Shown: positions 34,420 to 43,746 of the stretch, one piece after another
Numbering within the stretch: the first letter of the stretch is position 1
How the letters are laid out: each line of letters opens with the position of its first letter
Assembly: GCA_026770575.1 (NCBI GenBank)
Contig: MU657220.1
Location: forward strand, 146,713 to 210,712
Origin: Pelagophyceae sp. CCMP2097
Taxonomy: Eukaryota; Sar; Pelagophyceae
DNA: 64,000 nucleotides
Reading direction: 5' to 3'
The notes under the pieces: generated by a model
What the model saw: the letters and a program-made list of their open reading frames with translations, nothing else
Told to the model about the DNA's origin: nothing
The model's database searches: none
Program-made: the position numbers and the translations under genes

Positions 34420-35219
34420 GTGCTGCCGTTCGACGAAGCCACGTTCGAGCCGTCGCAAGCTCCGCCAAAAAATAAGAAGACGAAAAAGGAGAAGCGAGTC
34501 AGTCTCGTGGACCGAGCGCTCAAAGCAGCGGCTCCACCGGCTGCCGCATCAAGTCGCAAACGCCGCGCCAAGGCCTCTGACGACGCGGGCGCCGCCGCGG
34601 CCGAGGCTTCTGCCGACGGCGAGGGGCTCGGCACGGTGCTTTGGGCGACGAGCCGCGAGCGAAGCGGCTGAAATACCTCGAGGCGCTCGAATCGGACCCG
34701 CTGTTTAGCAGCCTCGATGACGCTAACCGGGAGATCGCGCGGCTGTGGGCGCTCGGCGGCGGCGCGCTCGTCGAAACGATCGACGTCGACGCGGACGGAG
34801 CCGTCGAGGCCGCGGCCGAGGCCGCTGCGCGGCGCCGCGCGACGGAGGCTCCGGCTAGCGGCCTCGCCGCCCTTGTCTCTCTCCACGCGTCACACGAGAC
34901 CATTTTCGTCGCGATCAAGGAGGAGCGAGACACGGTCACAGAGGAGAGGGACAAGGTCACGGAGGACCGGGACGACCACGAGGACGAGTGCAAGACGGCG
35001 CACAACTTCATCGAGCGGCAGAAAGACGTGATCGGCGGCCTGAAGAATGAGATCGCCGGCCTGCGGCTGGAGATCGACGGCCTGCGGCGGGAGGCGCGGC
35101 GCCGCGACGAGGTCGGAGCCCGCCGCGTCGCCGAGCTCGAGGCCGCCATGGCCGAGCTCGAGGCCGCCGCCATCGAGGCACCGCCGCAGCCGACGAAACG
35201 GCGCGCGCGCCCGAAGTGA
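34420..35219 (+). CDS. Probable basic/coiled-coil nuclear protein (frame change near 34640)
   Basis: The first frame (from about 34420) encodes LAVLPFDEATFEPSQAPP, then a lysine-rich stretch (KNKKTKKEKRV) and an Ala-rich region, ending at 34671. A second, overlapping frame (from about 34641) encodes EPRAKRLKYLEALESDPLF, an acidic/Ala-rich part, and a long heptad-rich region (EERDTVTEERDKVTEDRDDHEDE... to AELEAAMAELEAAA), ending KRRARPK and TGA at 35217-35219. The two are probably one protein joined by a small intron or a sequence indel near 34640. No ATG is seen at the start, so the 5' end may be upstream. No family recognised; the coiled coil and basic patches suggest a structural or chromatin role. 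Confidence 0.45.
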
Positions 35220-35399
35220 ACGCGCGGCTCGGGCAGTACCCGCCCAGTACATTCACAGTACATTCAGACTCTTCTTCATGTGTCACGAGACCCGGGCCGC
35301 CGCGGCGGCGCGGGCCTCGCGGCGGTGTTTTAGCGGAGCAGGACCGGGGCTCTGGTGAACGGGACCTGAGACGGCCGTCGCAATCGTCCGCTCGGGGTC

Positions 35400-35862
35400 G
35401 CCAATTTCCGTCGTGCAGCGAGCGTTGGGAGGGGAGAAATGCCGCTCCGATGTATTCGTTGCGCTGCCGTTTCACTTTGGTCTTGAGATTCATTGCGCGC
35501 CACGCATCATTCGGAGTCGTGATGGCATCCCACAGTGGAAGGCCGATCATTCGAGCACCTTGCGAGTTGAGGACCAAGCGCGAACCTTGCCAAGCGGCTC
35601 GGGCTCGCTCAAGCCGGAAGCCGGCGAAGCGAAGAAGGGACCCTAGTCGATAGGGATTCCAACGTCTTTCACAAAGGAGTCGAGGGGAAGGCATGCTGTA
35701 GGATCTCCGGCAGACAAACGACAAGCCCGAGGCGTTCTACGACGACGCCCCGGAGAGAGACGCGGTGGTGGTGGACCAGCCCGGGGCGGTGATGGACCAG
35801 CCCGTTGATGCGGTGATGGAGCTTCCGGCGGAGACGCCTCTGCAACTCGCCCCCGTCTAGAA
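35400..35862 (+). other. Possible exons, unresolved
   Basis: Plus-strand frames at 35413-35646 (RALGGEKCRSDVFVALPF..., stop TAG) and about 35701-35860 (NDKPEAFYDDAPERDAVVVD..., with a short DQP(G/V) repeat, ending LAPV and TAG) look protein-like and each follows an AG acceptor (GTGCAG, CTGTAG). The minus strand is also open through 35660-35380 with a plausible composition. I cannot tell which strand is coding and recognise no family. Confidence 0.3.
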
Positions 35863-36032
35863 GCGGGGGCCATACGAACAAGACCCAGCAACGTACTCAG
35901 GTCCTCCCTGATCGATGCCTCGCCGATCCGGCACGACGAACCCATGGCCACCCGAAACTCTGCGGATTCTCTCTCTCCCTTTCAGAGAACAAGGTGTCTC
36001 TGAAGCTGTATCCCCTGAGCGCGAGTGCCTAA

Positions 36033-36574
36033 ATGATGGCGCGGGGCGCTTTGGTGCCACCCGGGGCGGCGGTCCACGTCGAAGGCAGCCGAGTCGAAGA
36101 TAGCGTCGAGTACACCTTTGGACCGCGGTGTGCCCCCACGGCCGCCGCCGACGTCGCTTTGAACACGGGCGGGTCGCTCGGGTCGTTCCAGGAGGACATG
36201 AACGCCTTTTGCGCCGCGACGGCCCCGAGACGGCCGCCGCCGCCGCCGCCGCCCGCGCGCGTGGCGGGGCACCAGCCCGCGTCCCTTCTGCCGACGAGCA
36301 CGTTGTCATCTTCGAGACACGATCGTTGCCTAGGCGCACGGTGGAGTCGACGTATAATACACGCTTCCGGCCCGAGACGCCGCCGCAGAGCGACGGCGGC
36401 TGGCGGCAGGTCGCGCCGCGCGACGCGCGCGCCGGCGCGAAGCGGCCCGCGACTGCGGACGCGCACGTCTCGACGACGGTTCTGAAGCTGCGGCAGCTCG
36501 GACGCAGCCGCCGCAACGCCAGATTACCGGTGCGCGGCAGACCGCCGTCGCTCATGTGCCACGTGTGCCTCTAG
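36033..36574 (+). CDS. Hypothetical protein, poly-proline, probably two exons
   Basis: A frame from ATG 36033/36036 encodes MARGALVPPGAAVHVEGSR, a region VEYTFGPRCAPTAAADVALN and a poly-Pro run near 36230. A second frame, open to TAG at 36572-36574, encodes DEHVVIFETRSLPRRTVEST then RFRPETPPQSDGGWRQVAPR. The two would be joined by an intron in the 36230-36340 region. A TTGCCTAG acceptor-like site lies at 36325-36332. The minus strand is open too. No family recognised. Confidence 0.3.
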
Positions 36575-37328
36575 GCCGTCGCGTTCGCCCGGCCGCTTGA
36601 CTCTGAGTTGAGCGCGTTCCTGCTCACGGTGAATTGCCTCGACACTGGAGCGGCGCACGAGGTTCACACAGGGACCACGTCGGGCGTCATCGGCCCACGA
36701 CACGTGCCGAGACCTTCGCCGGCGCACTTTGCCGAGATCTCGCGCGGCCGACCGCCGCGCCGCAACTCCGGATGGCTCTTCGGCCTCTGAGCGGCCGAGT
36801 GAGCCATCCGCCCGGAACGCACGGCGACGCATAAAGAGCTCTCTTATCGTGGGCGGAGCCCAATTCGCGCCCTTAGCCATGGGCGTCCAAAGGGGGGTAC
36901 GGTGGCATGCCAGGGCCCCGTGACTGGGAGCGTCCTACATGGCCGGAGAGGAATACGGGAGGCCCCGACGTAGCAGCTGCTCGAAGAGCAGTTCCAGGCG
37001 CTCGGATGTTTTGCCCCGAGCCGCTTCTCCGTCGCCGCCCCGAGCAGTTCCAGGCGCTGCTGGGCTTCGTACATCCCCCGGGGGGCGGGGACGCCGCCGT
37101 AAGAGGCACCAGTCGACGCCCGTGGCCGGCGCCCTGAAACAGTCGGATCGGCCGATTTTCCGGCACTTTTCGAGATTCCACGCGCGGCGCAAGGAGCCGC
37201 GTTGCGAGATTGTGCTCCCACGCGATCCCCCGTGCCCCCCCCGAGATGGTGAAGCCCTCGGCCAAAGAGGGCCGACGGCCCGGGCCCCAATCGTCCCCTG
37301 AAGCCGTTTGAGTTCCCGGCAACTTTGT
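36575..37328. other. Intergenic region, nothing assigned
   Basis: High-GC sequence with short overlapping frames on both strands and no domain, repeat array or RNA gene that I can support. It lies downstream of the stop codon of the beta-propeller gene (37329, minus strand). Confidence 0.4.
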
Positions 37329-39539
37329 TTAGTAGACGGCGAGGAGGGAGACGCTATTTCCGTGGAGGTTGGCCAAAAAGAGGCGGCCGCCTTGCTCAGT
37401 GACGGAGGAGACGGAGGCCACGCGCCTACGCGTCAAAGGACGGCATCAAACCTCTGTCGTGGCGGCTGCAACTGGGGCGGTTGCTTGCTTACGATCCGTT
37501 CTGACGGTTTCCGAGACGTTGCCGGTTTCCAACGTTTCCGACGTTCCCAAGAATCGCACGCTGCACCGCGCGTCCCCGTGGCGTCGAAGAGGGCGTCGAC
37601 GACGTTGCCGGTTGAATCGAGCCGGATCACGCCGCCCCAGGGTTTCGCGAAGAGCGGGTAGACTTGTAGAACGACGTGGCTCAGCAGCGTGCGTATCCGC
37701 GGGTACGGCGCGAGCCTAAAGAATGCACTCGCCAGAAGCGCACAGTCTATCTTCGGGCCTGGCCCGGGTGTCTTTGAGGGCGCCGGGTCCCAGGCATCGA
37801 TCCGTCATCAATCCTTCCCATGGCAGTATTCCACCGCGCCGTCCCGCACAGCTTGAGAAGCGGCGAGAGCGGGGCGACCAACGCGACCCAAAAACCGCCG
37901 TCGCCGCTTTGCGAGATGCCGTCGGGCATCCCCGGTAACCCCTCGACGAGCGTATCCGTCTCGCCTCGCTTGGGGCCGGAGAGATAGTGGCGGCCTAAGC
38001 GCGGAGGAGCGGCGGTGCGATGGCGGTGCGATGGCACTCGTCGATGCACAAGTGGCACTCAATAAGGACCGACGGGGCGAAGAAGGCGCTGACAAGGCCA
38101 CGGCAAGCGTCGCCCTGGCGCGCGTCTCGATGACGCCGCCCACGAGGGCCCGGCGGGTTCCCCGCCCTCCATGGCGCTCGCGACGCTGACGGCATCGAGG
38201 GCCCTCCCCCCTGCGCGTCTCCCGCCTCGATCATGCCCGCCTCTGGAATCGTGATTATCCAACAGGTATTCGGCGCGGTGAAATCGACGGACGCGCGCAA
38301 GGTCTGTCTCTGCAAAGGCCACAAACGCGCCGTCCGCAGATACCTGCGGCCTGCGTTGAAAGGAAGCCGACGTGTCTGGCACGCTGAGGAAGAAGACGCC
38401 GGCCAAGGGACCGCGACGCCGTTGGCGTAAGCGATGCCGCGGACGAGCGTCTTTGTCGTGCGTGTTTCCACGTCGTAGACGAGGAGGCGGCCATCCTGCT
38501 GGCCACCTGCGGCGAAAATGCCTCGAGAGGCGGCGAGAAAAGGGCTCGCGCGCGACGGTCAAAACGCGCCCGCAGCACCGCCCCCCCCGGCGCGAGCCTC
38601 TGCCCACCCTTCCGTGACGGTCCGGGTTTTCCCGCGGCGGTCCGGGTTTTCCGACGGTGCAGACGCGGAGGGGCACTGAGAGCGTTGAGGAGGTACGCGC
38701 CCATCGTGTCGTAGGCCTCGTCGCGGAGCAATACGCTGACGTTTGTCGAAGATGTGAAGTACATCTTGCTGCCACGCACGGCAACGTCGTTTGCGTAGAA
38801 GAAGGGCAAACTGTCCTCGTCCACGTTCGTGAGCACCTAGCGCGACGTCGGCATCCTCGCAAACGTCGGCCGCGGTGGGCGTCGCGCCTCGGGTGTGTAC
38901 GAAACGTTTCGGGTTTTCGTCAAAAGCGCACCTCCATCCTGGCCAGTATCGACCCAAAGGGCCGGACGCGCACGAGCCCCTTGAGCGAGTCGCAGACGAT
39001 GAGCTCCGCGTCGGCCCAAGCGTCGTGCTCGAGTAGAGCGAAGCCGAGGGGTCGGCCGGGGCCCATGTAGAACCTAACGCTGGCGTCACAGAGCGCCCGC
39101 GAGTCCGACGGAGTGCTGGCCTCTGCTGCCGCCTCATTGGAACTGGGTTTCTTCCGTGCCTCGCAACTGCGCCTCTTCCGTGCCTCGGAACAGACGCAGC
39201 CCACCACGCTTCCGCTTCGAGCTTATAGCCCTCCCTGCCGCGCTGCGCGACGCGCACGTATCCGAAGCGGTCGAGCAAGACGAGGCGGTTGCCGTCGGCG
39301 CTGACGGCGACGGACTCTGGGCCTTGGATTTCGCCCTCGAACAATCGCTGCGCTTGGAGCAGCCTCGAGTCATCAACGTTGACAAACTGCGACCCGTTTG
39401 CGTCGCCCGGGTAAAAGCTCGCGACTTGCGCGGGCACGGCGCGCGCCGGCGCGGCGTACGGGGCCGCCATTCGACGGCAGAGCGGCGCGAGAGCGACAGC
39501 CGCCAGCGCGGCGAAAAACGCGGCGCTCATGACACCCAT
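37329..39539 (-). CDS. Strictosidine synthase-like / APMAP family beta-propeller (8 exons, ~393 aa)
   Basis: Exons: 39539-39208, 39073-38932, 38836-38677, 38506-38412, 38343-38277, 37994-37850, 37715-37572, 37425-37329 (TAA). Every junction keeps phase; total 1182 nt. The N-terminus MGVMSAAFFAALAAVALAP is a hydrophobic signal anchor. Family landmarks: GPESVAVSADGNRLVLLDR, FYMGPGRPLGFALLE, ELIVCDSLKGLVRV, YANDVAVRGSKMYFTSS, DGRLLVYDVETRTTKTLV, YANGVAVSADGAFVAFAET, LPGMPDGISQSGDGGFWVAL, KPWGGVIRLDSTGNVV and GGRLFLANLHGNSV. These give a six-bladed propeller of the lactonase/arylesterase-like superfamily, type II membrane anchored like animal APMAP. Plant strictosidine synthase activity is not implied. 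Two introns are GC-AG (donors GCGCCG at 38276 and GCGCGG at 37571). Confidence 0.9.
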
Positions 39540-39919
39540 CGGCCTTCAAACGTGGCCCTTTGCAATTGGACCTTTGGCCGCAATCCGGACGATGGCGATG
39601 CGGCTCCAAAGGCCACCGCACCACGCCCGGAAGTTGTGGCGGCAGCCGCGCGGCGCGCCAGAAATTTTCGCTGATTCCTGAATCTTCGATTTCGGCGATA
39701 ATTCTTTTTGGCAAGGTGGCACGAGCTGTCTCGACGAGCTCCGAGTAGCTTTTTCGGGCGCTCGGTCCCCGGCGCGGCGCTCCGCCGGGCCTCGGCGCCT
39801 GAAACGGACGCGCAGCCGCCTGTCGGACGCGCAGCACGGACGAGTCTTCCCGGTCCTCGACGCCCAAACTTTTTAAATTTGAAAGGGGAAAGCGCAGACA
39901 CGGAGGCACCCACGCCACG
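39540..39919. promoter_or_regulatory. Divergent intergenic region
   Basis: 380 bp between the start codon of the beta-propeller gene (39539, minus) and that of the MYND-RING-Sel1 paralogue (39920, plus). Presumed bidirectional promoter; no specific box recognised. Confidence 0.45.
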
Positions 39920-40963
39920 ATGGCCGAGCCGCAGCCGGCTTCCGCGCCAAAGCTCTGCTGTGTCTGCGCCACGCCGGGCGGCAAGCACTGCACCAAGTGC
40001 AAATCGAGGCATTATTGCTCCAAGGCGTGCCAGCTCGTAGACTGGAACGAGGGCGGGCACAAGGCGCAGTGCAGGCAGATGGCAGCCGAGTTCCAGGACC
40101 GCCTCCTGGATACGCTCATGCCGGAAAAGAAGCCCAAGGAGGAGCCGCTCATCGTTGAGGACGTTTCGCCGGCGGATGGTGCCAAGGCGCGCTTATCAGC
40201 TGTTCGGGCGGCAAAGACGGCAGAGGCCAGTGCGCCGAGCGACGACATGCCGTCCTGGCGCGGCACGTGCGCCATCTGCCTGGACGTGCTGCCGGTCAAA
40301 GGTGACGAACAAATTTTCGTCTCGTGCTGCTGCAAGAGGATTTGCAAGGATTGCCACGTCAAGTGCCGGCAGCACGACACGCGCTGCCCGCTCTGCCGAG
40401 CGCCGGCCGCCAAGTCGGCTGACGAGTTGATGCGCCAGATGCAGAAGCACGTGGACTAGGGCAACGCCGATGCCCAGATCATGCTCGGGAATGAGTACCG
40501 CACTGGTGGCCCGGGCCTCCAGCAAAGCTTTCAGCGGGCTGTCCAGTTATACGAGCGCGCTGCGGCGCAAGGCCATGCAGAAGCACAGAATAATCTGGGG
40601 GATTCTTACTTTCGAGGGGATGGCGTCGAGCTCGACTACAAGATCGCCGCGCAGTGGTTCCGACGCGCAGCCGAGCAAGGATTTTCTTCCGCGCAATACA
40701 ATTTCGGCTGGGCGAATTACAACGGAAGGGGCGTGGCGCAGTCGTACGACGAAGCCGTGCGGTGGTGGCAGCTCGCCGCGGCGGAGGGACACCAAGCCGC
40801 GCTCTTCAACCTCGGCGCGTGTCACGCTAACGGCCGCGGCGTGCCACGGGACCTCGACGAGGCGCTGCGCCTCTTGAAGCGCGCCGCGGCCAAGGGGGAC
40901 GCCGGCGCCGCGGCGGAGGTCGAACGCCTCGCGGCGTTCCTCGCGGCGGAGCGCGCCGCTTGA
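39920..40963 (+). pseudogene. MYND-RING-Sel1 paralogue with in-frame nonsense codon
   Basis: Starts at ATG 39920 (MAEPQPASAPKLCCVC) and parallels the gene at 10619-11791 throughout: MYND finger (CCVC...CTKC...HYCSKAC...H-x3-C), linker EEPLIVEDVSPADGAKARLS, RING finger (TCAICLDVL...CCCKRICKDCHVKC...CPLC), then Sel1 repeats to TGA at 40961-40963. At 40457-40459 the codon is TAG where the paralogue has AAG (Lys) in MQKHVD-x-GNA-x-AQ. The frame continues intact and conserved after it for another 168 codons. So either a recent pseudogene, a truncated MYND-RING protein of 179 aa, readthrough, or a base error. No pyrimidine tract precedes the TAG, so an intron end is unlikely here. Confidence 0.75.
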
Positions 40964-41115
40964 CGCGGAAGAGCGCCCCGTTCCCATAACAGATGACCCC
41001 CGATGCACAGGCTACAGAAGCGCCAGATTCAGGGGCTCGACCCGCGCCAGGGAATTTGCCCGGCATAGCGACGTCGCGAGCGGCAACAGAGGCCGAGGGT
41101 ATAGCCGGGCAAGGG

Positions 41116-41311
41116 CAGGGTCGACAAAGGGTCCGGGTCAGACCCGGACCCGTGCAAGACCCGGGGTAGGGTCCGGGTCTTGGTCCGGCCGAGGCCGCGG
41201 ACCCACGGCCGGGTCCGGGTTCGGGTCCGGCCTCGCCCACGCGGGTTCGGGTCCGGGTCCGGGGCTTGTCGAAGACCCGGACCCGGACCCGCGGACCCTT
41301 TGTAGACCCTG
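41116..41311. mobile_element. 196-bp MITE-like element with 19-bp terminal inverted repeats
   Basis: The left end CAGGGTCGACAAAGGGTCC (41116-41134) and the reverse complement of the right end (41293-41311), CAGGGTCTACAAAGGGTCC, match at 18 of 19 bases. The interior is GGGTCC/GGACCC-rich and itself partly palindromic, so the whole could fold into a hairpin. No coding capacity. A second copy of the left terminus is at 34286. No clear target-site duplication. Confidence 0.65.
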
Positions 41312-41419
41312 AGTTGGACCGATGCCGATACATGCTGCCTCAGCCCGAGTCGCCCCGGAGGCCCGCAGACTGCTCCGGCGTCCGCACAGGCCCGTATGGC
41401 ATTCTGTGCCCCGGGCGGA

Positions 41420-41700
41420 GTGTTTTGCTAGGATTGGGACTAGGGATTCTTCTTTCACGGGCTTGTCTTCTAACAAAAAGGTTGATGACATCATGGGTGA
41501 TGACAATCCTCCTAATGTGGATGTTCACATTTACCGTCTTTTATATCAGATTTATCAAATACGTGCTAAGTTGGTTGAGCCGACTCTGCCAGGGCAAGGT
41601 CCTTTCGGAGTGGAGGCCGGTCCTCAGGGACGGGCCGCCCTGTGATTATTATTAGTATTCGTATTATTGCATCGCATGCATCTCCAAAGTGACATGAAGG
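41420..41700 (+). other. AT-rich island of unknown origin
   Basis: About 250 bp with far lower GC than its surroundings. The plus frame 41322-41645 is open, with mostly T-ending codons in its middle (DDIMGDDNPPNVDVHIYRLL, then QIYQIRAKLVEPTLPG), unlike every other coding exon in the window. A second plus frame (41266-41655) would give a hydrophobic segment (MTILLMWMFTFTVFYIRFI). A TGATTATTATTAG run follows. Possible insertion of organellar or foreign DNA, or an element relic. Confidence 0.4.
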
Positions 41701-41897
41701 GTGCAATCAGACGCAGCCCTTGCAACCCGGCTCGAGCGGCGGCGGCACGCCAGCAAGTCGGGGCCTCGCCAGCCGCGATCGCAAGCTTGCACTGCGGAAA
41801 GGCCTCGCTCCAATTGCGGTGCGGCTCGGCGACGGCGCGGTGGCCACGGCTCGAATCGTCCAAAGCATTTTAAGAAACGACGCTTTTAAAGCACCCG

Positions 41898-43185
41898 TCA
41901 TCGGAGCTCGTCCGAATTGTCCACCCCGCGCGCCGCTTTCAGCGCGAAGACGGGTTCGTGCGCTTGGCGCCAGTTTGAGGGCGGATTTGCGTCGGTTATG
42001 GGGTATCTTCTTGCGATTTCAAAGCCGAAATGCAGCAGCAGCAGCCGCAACGGCCCGTAGATCCGCATCACGTTCCAGGCCAGCACGTCCTCGTCGCCTA
42101 GCGAGAAGCAATCACCGCATTTGAAGCCTCGCGTTTGAAGCCTCGCGTTTGGAGACCCGCATTGGCGACCCGCATCAAAACATCGCACCGATTGGCACTT
42201 GCAGGAGAAAAGTGCCGTTCACTTTCAAGGCCTCGTTTCGGAGCGCGTCGACGGTGAGGAGGTCTCCGTCCGGGGATAGAGGGTCGCCGTATCGACCGAG
42301 TCCGTCGTGGTCCAGCGACGAAGCCGCGAGGATCACGTCAAACTTCGCCGGCGAACGCCAAAACGTGGCAGGCCGCACCGTCGACAACGAAGGGTGCTCG
42401 AACGACAGCTCGTTGTACTCGAGCCTATTCGACACGGTCCGTCGACGGTATGATCCGTCGATGGGATTCGAGATGCCCCCGGGGTTCCGACGCACGTCGT
42501 CACGCTCGCCGCGCCGGCGGCGAGGCAGAGCGCCTCGTACCTAGGTGCTCCGGCGTGACGCGCCGCGCGATACGTGGGCGGCGAGCCGACGCCGGGAAAT
42601 AGCGGCTCGCCGAGTTCGAGCATCCCGGGATATCATACCCTCTCGGGATACAGCCCCCTTTCGACGGCCTCCGCTGAGCGACTTCCTGGCGAACCTCTCC
42701 TGGTGGACCTCTGCTCGACACTCGGTCGTGGCGCGGTTTTCGACGTACCACGGCGCTTGTGAACCGACGACGAGGACCGCCGCCCCCGGCGCCACAAAGT
42801 CCAAGATACCCTCGAGCAACCACACGTCGCCAACGCGGCGGCCCGTGAGCGCCGCGCGCGCCCCGCGGAGCCGCGCGTTTGCCACGATTGCGGAAGCGGA
42901 TGAGAGCATCTCGTCGATGTCCCTTTTGGAATACCCGTAAGAAGTCCCTGCACCTCCCCCAGAATCGTCGACGAACATGGCCGCCTCGACGGTGATGCGG
43001 CCGCAGCGAGTGAAGTCGAGCTGCATTGATGGGGAGACTTCGTTCCACTTTGGCGGCTGCGTTCCATCCCATTTTAACCTTTCGGTACTCCAGATCCGCT
43101 CTTCCGAGTCCCGATCGCAACCCAAACCCGCCGACGCGCTAAGCAAGAGAGCCGCGGCGCAGGCGAAGAGGCGATGAGGAGGCAT
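41898..43185 (-). CDS. DUF268 family protein with signal peptide (4 exons, ~305 aa)
   Basis: Exons: 43185-42749, 42540-42496, 42424-42189, 42097-41898 (TGA); phases all join (918 nt). The N-terminus MPPHRLFACAAALLLSASAG is a signal peptide, followed by a Cys. The conserved core spans VLVVGSQAPWYEALCLAAGA, LEYNELSFEHP, FDVILAASSLDHDGLGRYGD, PLSPDGDLLTVDALRNEALK, FLLQVPIG and VMRIYGPLRLLLLHFGFE. This matches DUF268, known from nematode and algal proteins, which has an SAM-methyltransferase-like look (GSQ...E...SSLDH) but no proven activity. Secreted or in the endomembrane lumen. The exon 1 donor is GTACGT and the exon 2 and 3 donors are GTGCGT and GTGCGA. Confidence 0.87.
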
Positions 43186-43746
43186 GGTTCTCCACTGGCA
43201 CTCGTCTCTCAACCGTACAGCTCGACCGAGAGCGTCGCCGAAAATACGACGATTTCCGACAAAGAAGCCCCCATCTCAGGGACTGGGCACGGCTTGCCTA
43301 TCCCAGGCACGCCTCGTCTCAGCTTGCGCCGTCCCGACGAGGCGCTGAACCGGTCCGAGGGACGCTAGCGCCACCCCAAAGTATGCCAACACGGAGTACC
43401 CGGGTGCCCGAGGCAGGCGTGCTCGCCGCAGACCGCTGTATCCACCGGCGAGGCACGCCTCCCTTTGAACCCACCGCGGAACCCACAAAAGAGCGTATAT
43501 CGTGTTTAGGGTCTGGGTGACGCTCCGAGGGCTCCGACGGGCGAGCGCACACTCCGCGAGCGGCCGCGCCCTCGGCCGCCCTCGGGACCGAGCCTCTCGG
43601 GCCTCTGCGGAACTGCGGGCCTCTGCGGGACTGTGCTAGTCGGGTCTTCGAGGCCTCAGCTGGATGAGGGAGAATGGCCCATTGGGGGCTGTGAGTGCGC
43701 AAGTCGAGTCTGTGTACTCGAGCGCGCGACTACCAATGCCGGTCGG
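43186..43746. other. Intergenic region, nothing assigned
   Basis: 561 bp between the 5' end of the DUF268 gene and the 3' end of the PWWP/WW gene, both on the minus strand. It should hold the DUF268 promoter and the 3' UTR of the neighbour. No distinct motif found. Confidence 0.4.
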
